Positions 6,571 to 13,930 of a stretch of DNA of 15,239 nucleotides are shown piece by piece. The stretch comes from Acinetobacter lwoffii. GTDB lineage: Bacteria; Pseudomonadota; Gammaproteobacteria; Pseudomonadales; Moraxellaceae. The notes under the pieces are model-generated. The model was not told where the DNA came from. It did no database searches and saw only the letters and a program-made list of their open reading frames with translations. Each line of letters begins with the position of its first letter. The first letter of the stretch is position 1. The translations under genes and the position numbers were made by a program. The stretch lies in the NCBI RefSeq assembly GCF_002321025.1, contig NZ_DCLL01000010.1, positions 1 to 15,239 on the forward strand, given 5' to 3'.

Positions 6571-7023
6571 ATGGATGCTCCTTCTGATGCTTTCTTGTGG
6601 GTAAAAGCATTACATATTATTGCGGTGGTTTGCTGGTTCGCGGCTTTGTTCTACTTGCCACGGTTATATGTTTATCATGCTATGAGCGAAGATGCCGTCA
6701 GTCATCAACGCTTTGAAGTCATGGAACGCAAGCTGTACCGTGGCATCATGTGGCCAGCCATGCTGGCTACCTTGATTACAGCGCACTTTCTGGTGGATTG
6801 GGGTGATGCAACGCGTCACTATCATGAAGCCTTATGGTTTTACCTTAAAGTCGGCCTGGTCGGCTTATTGGTGATTTACCATCTGGTGTGTGGTTATTAC
6901 CGCAAGAAGCTGATTGATAATGCACATTACAAGTCACACAAGTTTTGGCGTTATTTTAATGAGATGCCAACCCTGATCTTATTTGCAGTGGTGATTTTAA
7001 TCGTAGTTAAACCTACTTTCTAA
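6571..7023 (+). CDS. hemJ: Protoporphyrinogen IX oxidase, HemJ type
   Basis: Membrane enzyme that oxidises protoporphyrinogen IX to protoporphyrin IX, the penultimate step of haem synthesis; bacteria with HemJ usually lack HemG and HemY. The 150-residue product has about four transmembrane segments (near 8-28, 57-75, 88-108 and 132-148). Family-typical residues include His15 (KALHIIAVV), Trp22 and Arg31 in the WFAALFYLPRL stretch, Lys93 and the FNEMP motif (129-133). The ATG at 6571 is chosen over the adjacent in-frame TTG at 6568 because AGGG lies about 7 bases before it. It is probably co-transcribed with fabB and is followed by a strong terminator. Assignment to HemJ is by family resemblance. 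Confidence 0.88.
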   Translation: MDAPSDAFLWVKALHIIAVVCWFAALFYLPRLYVYHAMSEDAVSHQRFEVMERKLYRGIMWPAMLATLITAHFLVDWGDATRHYHEALWFYLKVGLVGLLVIYHLVCGYYRKKLIDNAHYKSHKFWRYFNEMPTLILFAVVILIVVKPTF

Positions 7024-7043
7024 TTCACCTGCACAATAAAAAA

Positions 7044-7070
7044 ATCCCCGATCAGTCGGGGATTTTTTTA
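7044..7070. terminator. Bidirectional intrinsic terminator between hemJ and cycA
   Basis: A perfect 8-bp stem (ATCCCCGA at 7044-7051, TCGGGGAT at 7056-7063) with a 4-base loop has an A-run on one side and a T-run on the other, so it can end transcription from either strand. It lies between two converging genes, hemJ and cycA, and is 12 bp from the cycA stop. Confidence 0.92.
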
Positions 7071-7081
7071 TGTCTGAATAT

Positions 7082-8509
7082 TTAAGGATTACCACGCTGA
7101 CGCATACGCGGCTTATACAGCAAACGATAGGTCACTGCCAGAATAATTAACCATAAAGGACTGATCATCAGAGCCTTTAAGGTATCGGGTTCCAGACTTA
7201 AAATAATCAAGGCGAATAACAGGAATGCCAATACCACATAAGACATCCACACTCCACCCGGCATTTTAAAGGTCGAGGCGGCATGCTTTTGCGGTTGCTG
7301 CTTACGGTAACGGATGTAGCACACCATAATGATGCTCCAGATACTAATAAACAGGATCACACACAGCGAACTCGCCAGAGTAAAGGCTTCCATGGTGTTT
7401 GGCACAAAATACTGAAATGCTGCCCCCAACATAATAAAAGCACAGGAGAAAAATAACCCTGTGGCTGGTACAGCTCTGCTAGATAACCGCGCCAAAGCTT
7501 GAGGTGCTTGTCCGTCACGTGCCAGACCAAACAACATACGGCTGGTCGAGAATACGCCACTGTTCATAGAGGACATCACAGACGACAACACCACCAGGTT
7601 CATGATAATGGCTGAAGTTGGAATACCGGCATACAGAAACAAACTCACAAAAGGACTTTGATCCGCAGGAATCAGATGCCACGGTGTGACCGACATGATC
7701 ATCAGCAATGACAATACATAGAACAGAATGATCCGTGTAGGAATGGCGTTGACCGCTTTGGGTAAATTCTTTTCCGGATCTTTTGTTTCTGCCGCCATGG
7801 TGCCGAGCAGTTCCACCCCGACAAAGGCAAACATGGCAATCTGGAAGCCTGCCAGAAAACCGGTAAAGCCTTTGGGAAATAAACCACCATGTGCCCAGAC
7901 ATTACTAAAGCTGGCGACGGCGCCACTCGGTGCCTGAAAACCGCTAAACACCATATAACCACCGACAAAGATCAAACCGAGAATAGCTAAAATCTTGATC
8001 AGTGCAAACCAGAATTCAATCTCACCAAACAGTTTTACCGTGACTAGGTTAATCGCGAGAATAAACAGCACACAGCCAATACTAATCATCGCCTGCCCCA
8101 TCGGGGTAAAGGCCATGCCTTCGGGCAGCCAGAAACTCAAATAGTTAATAATCGCCGCGAGATCGGCAATCCCTACCAGCACCCAACCCAGCCAGTACGA
8201 CCAGCCAATATAATAGCCAGCACCCGGCCCGATCAGGTCATGGGCCATATCAATAAAAGATTTGTAATGCAGATTGGACAACAGCATTTCACCCAACGCA
8301 CGCATCAGGAAGAAGAACATGCCACCAATGATCATATAAATGATCAAAATTGAAGGGCCTGCCAGGGAGATGGTTTTTCCCGATCCCATAAACAGGCCAG
8401 TACCGATACAGCCACCAATGGCGATTAACTGCAAATGTCGGTTAGAGAGTTTTCGTTGCAACTCATGCGGCGACGATTTTACGTCTTCTGTGCCCGGGGT
8501 GGTTTTCAT
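7082..8509 (-). CDS. cycA: D-serine/D-alanine/glycine permease
   Basis: Inner-membrane proton symporter of the amino acid-polyamine-organocation superfamily. The 475-residue sequence follows E. coli CycA closely through its length: the TM1 motif IGTGLFMGSGKTISLAGPSI (35-54), the FWFA segment, AAETKDPEK, and SGVFSTSRMLFGLA. Twelve transmembrane segments are expected. AGGATG precedes the ATG at normal distance. It lies after ridA, alanine racemase and dadA on the same strand with a 169-bp gap, so it may have its own promoter. Uptake of D-alanine, D-serine and glycine fits its neighbours; exact substrates cannot be read from the sequence. Confidence 0.88.
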   Translation of the reverse strand: MKTTPGTEDVKSSPHELQRKLSNRHLQLIAIGGCIGTGLFMGSGKTISLAGPSILIIYMIIGGMFFFLMRALGEMLLSNLHYKSFIDMAHDLIGPGAGYYIGWSYWLGWVLVGIADLAAIINYLSFWLPEGMAFTPMGQAMISIGCVLFILAINLVTVKLFGEIEFWFALIKILAILGLIFVGGYMVFSGFQAPSGAVASFSNVWAHGGLFPKGFTGFLAGFQIAMFAFVGVELLGTMAAETKDPEKNLPKAVNAIPTRIILFYVLSLLMIMSVTPWHLIPADQSPFVSLFLYAGIPTSAIIMNLVVLSSVMSSMNSGVFSTSRMLFGLARDGQAPQALARLSSRAVPATGLFFSCAFIMLGAAFQYFVPNTMEAFTLASSLCVILFISIWSIIMVCYIRYRKQQPQKHAASTFKMPGGVWMSYVVLAFLLFALIILSLEPDTLKALMISPLWLIILAVTYRLLYKPRMRQRGNP

Positions 8510-8678
8510 TTTTACATCCTTTTTAATCTTTACAACAGCATCAAGCTGAATTTACAACGTTCAGTCCTCGAACGCTTATTATGACATTTTCATACTTTTT
8601 ACTGCGATGTTCAGTGAGATTTACTGCACTAAAACGACTTAAATCATTGCATGGGAGATTTCAATATCAAAAATTCAA
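8510..8678 (-). promoter_or_regulatory. cycA upstream region with candidate promoters
   Basis: AT-rich 169-bp gap. Two promoter candidates on the minus strand: TTGTAA, 17 bases, TGTAAA close to the ribosome binding site (four of six matches per box), and an isolated -10-like CATAAT (8578-8583) with no good -35. An 8-base word, TTCAGTGA (8610-8617), also occurs in the dadA-lrp control region (11587-11594), suggesting shared Lrp control. No terminator is seen after ridA, so cycA may also be read through from the dad genes. Confidence 0.35.
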
Positions 8679-9044
8679 TTAAGCTCGAGCTGCAATGACT
8701 GCAATTTCAATCAGCCAGTCCGGATTAACCAAATCTGCCTGAATCGTGGCACGTGCCGGCGTGCCATGACCTTGTAACCACTCTACCCAAAGCTGGTTTA
8801 CGGTAGCAAAATCATCTAGATGCTTGACAAATAATTGTGCAGAAAGCAGCTGGCTTTTATCAGTATTTGCCAATGCGAGCAATTCCTCAATTTTTGCAAA
8901 GACTTCCAGTGTTTGTCCGCGTACATCCAGATCCGTGCTATTCGGCACCTGACCCGATAGATACACGGTTTGCTGATGAATCGTCACCGCACTCATGATT
9001 TGATTGCTGTTGAGTCGCTGAATAGCTGTATTGTCCTGTGTCAT
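8679..9044 (-). CDS. RidA-family enamine/imine deaminase
   Basis: A 121-residue single-domain protein of the RidA (YjgF/YER057c/UK114) family. These trimers hydrolyse reactive enamines and imines, such as 2-aminoacrylate, made by PLP or flavin enzymes acting on amino acids. The C-terminal PARATIQADLVNPDWLIEI stretch carries the conserved substrate-carboxylate arginine (Arg98) and the family Glu (113). Slightly shorter than canonical RidA, and may belong to another Rid subgroup. It is 49 bp after the racemase gene with its own AAGGA site, in a D-alanine oxidation cluster, so the likely task is removing imine products of DadA or enamines from serine. The subgroup and substrate are inferred. Confidence 0.85.
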   Translation of the reverse strand: MTQDNTAIQRLNSNQIMSAVTIHQQTVYLSGQVPNSTDLDVRGQTLEVFAKIEELLALANTDKSQLLSAQLFVKHLDDFATVNQLWVEWLQGHGTPARATIQADLVNPDWLIEIAVIAARA

Positions 9045-9093
9045 GTTGATCTTCCTTATTTGGGATATTGAAATAAAAAATTAGATTAAAAAT

Positions 9094-10206
9094 TTAAGCG
9101 TCAATTTGGAAATGAACCCGAGCGGTCACTGCACACATCAGCTCATAGCCGATGGTGCCTGAGCTAGCCGCCACTTCATCAATCGGCAGAATTACACCTT
9201 GGGAAGATTGGCCCCAAAGTACCACTTCACTACCTATATCTGCGTGCGGCAGCGCAGTCAGGTCTACCGCCAGCATATCCATACTGATTCGACCCAATGT
9301 CTGTGTTTTGATTGAATCGACCAGCACGGGCGTACCGGTCGCCGATAACCGTTGATAACCATCCGCATAACCACAGGCCACAATCCCGATCCGCATATCC
9401 TGTGTGGCAATAAATTTGGAACCATAGCCAATGCTCTGACCTGCCTGGATCATTTGAATGGCGATAATTTCACTGCGTAAGCTCATGCTCGGTTGCAAAT
9501 TCCAGTCTTGAATCGTGTGTGTTGGATAATCTGGCGAACTACCATAAAGCATGATGCCGCTACGTACGATATCGGAATGGAGGGTTTGATGATGCCGCAG
9601 AATGGCTGCGCTATTGCTGAGTGATGTTTTACCTTCAAACCCCTGAATCGTTTTATTAAAAATGAAATGTTGATGTTCAATTCCATCCAATCCAAAACGC
9701 TCACCATCCGCATCGGAGAAATGGGTCATATGCGTGATTGAACGGACATTATTTAGTTGATGCAGCTCCTGCCAGATCTCTGCATATTGCTGTGGCTCAA
9801 AACCCAGACGGTTCATACCGCTGTTCATTTTCAAAAACACATCAAACTGTGCATCTGGCACTATTTCGGCAAACTGTTTCAACCATTGCACTTGATGCGA
9901 GGAATGAATGGCAAAGCTCATTTCATGCTTCGCACATTCAAATAAATCCGTTAGAGCAAAAACACCTTCGAGCAATAGCAACGGCTTCTTGCATCCCAGC
10001 GCACGTAGGCGCGTGCCCTCTTCAATATCCAGAAAAGCAAAACCGTCCGCACCGTGAAGTGCCGCATAGACCCGTTCAATCCCGTGCCCATAGGCATTGG
10101 CCTTGACCACGGCAAATACCTGACTATTGGGCATACATTGGCGCACCACGCTTAAATTATGCGCAAGCGCCTGTTGATGGATAATTGCAGTAATCGGACG
10201 TGGCAT
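9094..10206 (-). CDS. alr: Alanine racemase (probably catabolic, DadX-like)
   Basis: Pyridoxal-phosphate enzyme that interconverts L- and D-alanine. The 370-residue sequence has the N-terminal barrel with the PLP lysine (Lys35 in AVVKANAYGHG), the SNSAAIL segment (197-203), Arg215 in VRSGIMLYG, and the C-terminal beta domain with the opposite catalytic base Tyr261 (SIGYGSKF) and ISMDMLAVD. The ribosome binding site is strong (AGGAGG, 5 bases from the ATG); a second ATG 4 bases upstream is out of frame. It follows dadA by 34 bp. That linkage points to the catabolic isozyme, which feeds D-alanine to DadA; a second cell-wall racemase elsewhere would support this. Confidence 0.95.
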   Translation of the reverse strand: MPRPITAIIHQQALAHNLSVVRQCMPNSQVFAVVKANAYGHGIERVYAALHGADGFAFLDIEEGTRLRALGCKKPLLLLEGVFALTDLFECAKHEMSFAIHSSHQVQWLKQFAEIVPDAQFDVFLKMNSGMNRLGFEPQQYAEIWQELHQLNNVRSITHMTHFSDADGERFGLDGIEHQHFIFNKTIQGFEGKTSLSNSAAILRHHQTLHSDIVRSGIMLYGSSPDYPTHTIQDWNLQPSMSLRSEIIAIQMIQAGQSIGYGSKFIATQDMRIGIVACGYADGYQRLSATGTPVLVDSIKTQTLGRISMDMLAVDLTALPHADIGSEVVLWGQSSQGVILPIDEVAASSGTIGYELMCAVTARVHFQIDA

Positions 10207-10240
10207 ACATTCCTCCTTGAATATTCCGCCTCAGATGGCC

Positions 10241-11500
10241 TTAGGCCGCTTGGTGATAGCGCGCCAATGACAGACCTTCGGTGCTGATTTCAGGATCACG
10301 GGCCAAGACCAGATCGCTGATTAATTTTCCTGAACCACAAGCCATGGTCCAGCCCAGCGTGCCATGTCCGGTATTCAGGAACAGATTTTTAAAACGGGTT
10401 TTTCCAATAATTGGCGTACTGTCCGGGGTCATTGGACGCAGGCCTGTCCAGAAGCTGGCCTGATTCATGTCACCCCCTGGGAATAAATCACGGGTCACCA
10501 TTTCCAGCGTGCCTCGACGGTCTTCATTCAGACCCAAGTTAAAACCACTCAGTTCCGCCATTCCACCCACGCGAATGCGCTGGTCAAAACGTGTAATCGC
10601 AATTTTGTAGGTTTCATCCAGCACGGTAGATTGCGGTGCATAGGCCGGATCTAAAATAGGAATCGTCAATGAATAACCTTTTACTGGATATACCGGCAAA
10701 TTCAGCTCAAGCGGTTTAAGGAAATCACGTGAATAACTGCCGAAGGCCAAGACATATTTATCTGCCGTGAGCACCTGACCATTGACCAGAACGCCCTTGA
10801 TCTGGTCACCTTCTACAATCAGCTTCTCAACGTTTTGATTGAACTTGAACTCTACACCCATCCCCTTGGCATGCTCTGCCAGGGCATTGGTAAACAGATA
10901 GCAATCACCCGTTTCGTCATTCGGTAAATGCAGACCACCCACCAGTTTGTCTTTTGCCTGTGCCAATGCCGGTTCTACACGTGCCAGTCCATCACGATCC
11001 AGCAGCTCAAACTCCACACCAGTTTCTTTTAGAACCTCGATATCGCGCTGCACCGCATCCAGCTGTGCATCTTTACGGAAAATCTGTAAAGTACCTTTCG
11101 CGCGGTTTTCATAAGAGATGCCAATATCCCGGCGCAAATTACGCAAACAGTCACGGCTGTATTCAGCCACACGCACCATCCGTTCTTTATTGACTGCATA
11201 ATGCTGCGCATTACAGTTTTTCAGCATTTGTGCCATCCACTGCAATTGCCACAAGCTGCCATCGACATTAATCGCCAACGGTGCATGATGCTGAAACATC
11301 CATTTGACTGCCTTAAACGGAATACCTGGTGCAGCCCAAGGGGTCGAGTATCCTGGAGAAATCTGCCCGGCATTACCGAAGCTGGTTTCTTGCGCCGGAC
11401 CTGCCTGACGATCCAGCACAGTCACGGTTGCTCCCTGCTGCGCCAGATAGTAAGCGCTTGCCACACCAATCACACCACTACCTAAAACCAATACGCGCAT
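10241..11500 (-). CDS. dadA: D-amino acid dehydrogenase, small subunit type
   Basis: FAD-dependent, membrane-associated dehydrogenase that oxidises D-alanine and other D-amino acids to 2-oxo acids and ammonia and passes electrons to the respiratory chain. The 419-residue product starts with the dinucleotide motif VLGSGVIGVASAYYL (Gly7, Gly9, Gly12), has NAGQISPGYSTPWAAPG near 45-60, the KGYSLTIPI segment, and LNTGHGTLGWTMACGSGK near the end, matching E. coli DadA along its length. The ATG at 11500 is chosen because AGGG lies 8 bases upstream; an in-frame TTG five codons earlier overlaps that site. First gene of the alanine catabolic run, divergent from the Lrp-family gene. Confidence 0.96.
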   Translation of the reverse strand: MRVLVLGSGVIGVASAYYLAQQGATVTVLDRQAGPAQETSFGNAGQISPGYSTPWAAPGIPFKAVKWMFQHHAPLAINVDGSLWQLQWMAQMLKNCNAQHYAVNKERMVRVAEYSRDCLRNLRRDIGISYENRAKGTLQIFRKDAQLDAVQRDIEVLKETGVEFELLDRDGLARVEPALAQAKDKLVGGLHLPNDETGDCYLFTNALAEHAKGMGVEFKFNQNVEKLIVEGDQIKGVLVNGQVLTADKYVLAFGSYSRDFLKPLELNLPVYPVKGYSLTIPILDPAYAPQSTVLDETYKIAITRFDQRIRVGGMAELSGFNLGLNEDRRGTLEMVTRDLFPGGDMNQASFWTGLRPMTPDSTPIIGKTRFKNLFLNTGHGTLGWTMACGSGKLISDLVLARDPEISTEGLSLARYHQAA

Positions 11501-11640
11501 TAACTTAACCCTCAAACATCTTTTCAGTTTATTTCACTAGTATATTTTTGCTTTAATAGTTAAATTCACTATATTCAGACTATATATTCAGTGAAATAAA
11601 TATTTTTTCGGGCAGAATTAAAAAAAAGAGGGAAATATTG
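11501..11640. promoter_or_regulatory. Divergent dadA-lrp control region with repeated AT-rich motifs
   Basis: Very AT-rich 140 bp between divergent starts. An 11-bp perfect inverted repeat (TTTATTTCACT at 11528-11538, AGTGAAATAAA at 11590-11600) brackets the core. Inside are a near-direct repeat, ACTATATTCAG (11568-11578) and ACTATATATTCAG (11579-11591), and further TTCACT words. Bases 11538-11552 match the E. coli Lrp consensus at 12 of 15 positions. A -10-like TATACT for dadA lies at 11539-11544 (minus strand) without a good -35, as expected for an activated promoter; TATATT at 11570-11575 may serve lrp. Binding by the adjacent Lrp-family protein is inferred. Confidence 0.55.
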
Positions 11641-12108
11641 ATGCGCAAATTAGACCGCATTGACTGCATGATTCTGGATATCCTGCAACGCGATGGCCGG
11701 ATTGCCATTAGCGAACTTGCAGCACGCGTCAATCTATCGACCACACCCTGTTCAGAGCGGGTAAAACGGCTAGAGCGTGAAGGCATCATCATGGGTTATT
11801 ACGCCCGTCTAAATCCGGAAATGCTAGAACGTAGTTTGCTGGTATTTCTGGAAATCAAACTCTCAGCCAAATCAGGTGATGTCTTTGATCAGGTGGCACG
11901 CAATTTGACTGAGATTCCGGAAGTCCTGGAATGCCATTTAATTTCCGGTGATTTTGATTATCTGGTCAAAGCGCGTTTAAAGGAAATGAGTGCATATCGC
12001 CGCCTGTTGGGAGATTTACTGAAAAAACTACCCGCCTCTGCCTCCTCGCACAGCTATGTGGTGATGGAAGAAGTCAAAGAAAGTTTATATCTGGACTTGG
12101 GTATTTAG
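11641..12108 (+). CDS. lrp: Lrp/AsnC-family transcriptional regulator
   Basis: A 155-residue DNA-binding protein close to E. coli Lrp. It has an N-terminal helix-turn-helix (about 10-50: LDRIDCMILDILQRDGRI, then STTPCSERVKRLEREGII) and a C-terminal ligand-sensing RAM domain (about 65-150) with the conserved CHLISGDFDYL and VVMEEVKES segments. The ATG at 11641 is used: GAGGG is 8 bases upstream, while an adjacent in-frame TTG adds one residue. Divergent from dadA, it probably senses alanine or leucine and activates the dad genes, as DadR does in Pseudomonas; it could also be a more global Lrp. No clear terminator follows on its strand before convergent kbp. Confidence 0.9.
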   Translation: MRKLDRIDCMILDILQRDGRIAISELAARVNLSTTPCSERVKRLEREGIIMGYYARLNPEMLERSLLVFLEIKLSAKSGDVFDQVARNLTEIPEVLECHLISGDFDYLVKARLKEMSAYRRLLGDLLKKLPASASSHSYVVMEEVKESLYLDLGI

Positions 12109-12132
12109 TAATGATGGCTTTTTAAAGCTACT

Positions 12133-12164
12133 GGCAAAAACAACAAAGCCCCAAACGGGGCCTT
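12133..12164 (-). terminator. Intrinsic terminator of kbp
   Basis: On the minus strand AAGGCCCC pairs with GGGGCTTT around a GTTT loop (12145-12164), followed by GTTGTTTTTG. The third pair is G-U on this strand but A-C on the other, so the stem is better as minus-strand RNA. It lies 31 bp after the kbp stop. Confidence 0.75.
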
Positions 12165-12195
12165 GAGATCGAACATTGATTGGACTTATTAAAAA

Positions 12196-12690
12196 TTAAG
12201 CAGGAATGCGGAGCACCTGTCCCGGAAAAATATCATCTGCATCTTTGAGCAACGGACGGTTGGCTTCAAAAATTTTATTATACTGATTGGCATCACCATA
12301 AAATTCTTTTGAGATTTTTGACAAACTGTCACCTGATTTCACCGTGTAGAACTTACTTTCCGGCTCAGGACTACTCACTGTAAGCTGATCATCCACTTTG
12401 GCCACATGATCAATATTACCCACGGCCAGAACAATCTTTTCACGATCGGCCTGACTTTGTACCTGACCTCTGACCGTCGCCAGATCTGAGGCTGAATTAT
12501 AACTGATGGATAAACCAGTGATCGGAAGGCCCAGACTTTTCACATGGCCGAGTAATTTATTTGCCACTTCCTGAGCAGAAGGCTCCGCAGGTTGTGCTGC
12601 AGCCGGCGTTGTCGTTGTAGGTGCAGCCTGTGGTTCCGCAGCAGCTGTATTCTTCTTACCGATACCTTTTACAAAATCAAAAAGACCCAT
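12196..12690 (-). CDS. kbp: BON-LysM protein, Kbp (YgaU) type
   Basis: A 164-residue soluble protein with a BON domain (about 40-105) and a C-terminal LysM domain (about 113-162: YTVKSGDSLSKISKEFYGDANQYNKIFEANRPLL...PGQVLRIP). E. coli Kbp (YgaU), a cytoplasmic potassium-binding protein, shares this layout and even the MGLF start and VAVGNI/VDDQ segments. There is no signal peptide, which argues against a cell-wall role despite the LysM domain. Residues 16-38 form an Ala/Pro/Thr-rich linker I do not recall in E. coli Kbp. The ATG at 12690 is chosen because GGAG is 6 bases upstream and the family begins MGLF; ten upstream in-frame codons are dropped. Potassium binding is inferred from the family. 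Confidence 0.88.
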   Translation of the reverse strand: MGLFDFVKGIGKKNTAAAEPQAAPTTTTPAAAQPAEPSAQEVANKLLGHVKSLGLPITGLSISYNSASDLATVRGQVQSQADREKIVLAVGNIDHVAKVDDQLTVSSPEPESKFYTVKSGDSLSKISKEFYGDANQYNKIFEANRPLLKDADDIFPGQVLRIPA

Positions 12691-12822
12691 AGCGGACTCC
12701 ATTCTTGTTGTTAATGTCACATCACTCTTATTTTTATAATGAAAACTCTAGAGAGATAGTTAGTCATTGGTGACAGAAAGGTAATGAATTGTAAAACTTC
12801 CATTCATATGAAAAGCAGACAC

Positions 12823-12845
12823 AAAAAAACCACCTCAAGGGTGGT
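12823..12845 (-). terminator. Intrinsic terminator of acpP
   Basis: On the minus strand ACCACC pairs with GGTGGT (12829-12845) around a CTTGA loop and is followed at once by a run of seven T. It lies 31 bp after the acpP stop, so the fab unit ends here and kbp needs its own promoter. The kbp upstream gap has a TATAAA-like sequence but no convincing -35. Confidence 0.9.
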
Positions 12846-12875
12846 CTTTATGTTCAGCAAAGCTGAAATCGGCGA

Positions 12876-13112
12876 TTAACCCAGTTTCTTAGAAACGTAG
12901 TCAATTGCAGATTGAACAGTTGTGATTTCGTTAGAATCTTCATCAGGAATAGTGATGTCGAAGTCATTTTCGAAAGACATAACAAGTTCAACTAGATCTA
13001 GAGAATCTGCACCTAAGTCATCCATGAAAGACGCTTCGTTTTTAATCTCTTCGATTTTGATACCAAGTTGTTCTGCAACTGCTTGCTTAACACGTTGTTC
13101 GATATCGCTCAC
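12876..13112 (-). CDS. acpP: Acyl carrier protein
   Basis: Small acidic carrier that holds growing acyl chains on a phosphopantetheine arm during fatty acid synthesis and supplies them to phospholipid and lipid A synthesis. The 78-residue product has the four-helix layout and the attachment serine Ser37 in DDLGADSLDLVEL. The start is a GTG at 13112, giving the family terminus MSDIEQRVKQAV; AGGAG is 7 bases upstream. An in-frame ATG five codons earlier overlaps that ribosome binding site and would make a non-standard extension. It lies 83 bp after fabG; the gap contains TATAAACT, a possible -10 of its own promoter. fabF does not follow, unlike in E. coli. Confidence 0.97.
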   Translation of the reverse strand: MSDIEQRVKQAVAEQLGIKIEEIKNEASFMDDLGADSLDLVELVMSFENDFDITIPDEDSNEITTVQSAIDYVSKKLG

Positions 13113-13195
13113 AGGAATTCTCCTCATTGCTTGTGGCGTTTTTAATGCCGTTAGTTTAATTGAATCTAAAAAATTTGGAAAGTTTATACTTGAGC

Positions 13196-13930
13196 TTAGC
13201 TCATATATAAGCCCCCATTTACATGCATAACTGTACCAGTAATGTAACTGGCTTTATCCGAAGCCAGGAAACTTACGGCATTTGCGATATCCTGCGGATC
13301 ACCTAAACGGTTTAATGCCACCTGCTCAGTCATCTTTTTACGAATTTCTTCGCTTAGCTGCTCAGTCATTTCAGTCGCAATAAAACCTGGTGCTACCGAG
13401 TTTACGGTAATCTGACGGCTACCCATTTCTTTGGCAAGGCTACGGCTAAATGCTTCAATACCTGCTTTGGCAGCAGAATAGTTGGCCTGACCCGGGTTGG
13501 CAAAGTGTGCCACCACAGAACTGATGTTGATGATGCGACCGAAACGCGCCTTGGTCATGCCTTTGAGTACGCGCTTAGACAAACGGTAAACTGCTTTCAG
13601 GTGAATATTTAAAATATCATCCCAGTCATCTTCAGACATACGCAGCAGCAAATTGTCTTTGGTAATACCGGCATTATTGACCAACGCAAGGACTGGACCA
13701 TAGTTCTGTTCGATGTCCGTTACCAGCCCATCAATCGCTGCACCGTCACGTACATCTAGTACTCTTCCAGCACCATTTTCAGCAAACTGTGCAGATAATT
13801 TTTCCGCACCTGCTTCAGACGTTGCAGTACCTATGACAAAATAACCGTCTTGAATCAACTGTTGTGCGATCGCAGCACCAATACCACGACTTGCACCTGT
13901 TACCAGAGCAACTTTACGTTCCTGTGTCAT
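13196..13930 (-). CDS. fabG: 3-oxoacyl-ACP reductase
   Basis: NADPH-dependent short-chain dehydrogenase that carries out the first reduction of each fatty acid elongation cycle. The 244-residue product has the cofactor motif TGASRGIG (11-18), NNAG (85-88), and the catalytic Ser138, Tyr151 (YSAAK) and Lys155, the same positions as in E. coli FabG. The ATG overlaps the fabD stop in an ATGA, implying coupled translation. The stop codon lies inside a perfect 13-base palindrome (13191-13203, TGAGC-TTA-GCTCA), which may slow or process the mRNA before acpP. Confidence 0.97.
   Translation of the reverse strand: MTQERKVALVTGASRGIGAAIAQQLIQDGYFVIGTATSEAGAEKLSAQFAENGAGRVLDVRDGAAIDGLVTDIEQNYGPVLALVNNAGITKDNLLLRMSEDDWDDILNIHLKAVYRLSKRVLKGMTKARFGRIINISSVVAHFANPGQANYSAAKAGIEAFSRSLAKEMGSRQITVNSVAPGFIATEMTEQLSEEIRKKMTEQVALNRLGDPQDIANAVSFLASDKASYITGTVMHVNGGLYMS

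Noticed and set aside
11501..11515. TTG start five codons upstream of dadA
   Set aside because: It overlaps the AGGG ribosome binding site that serves the ATG at 11500, and DadA proteins begin MRV(L/V)(I/V)LGSG.
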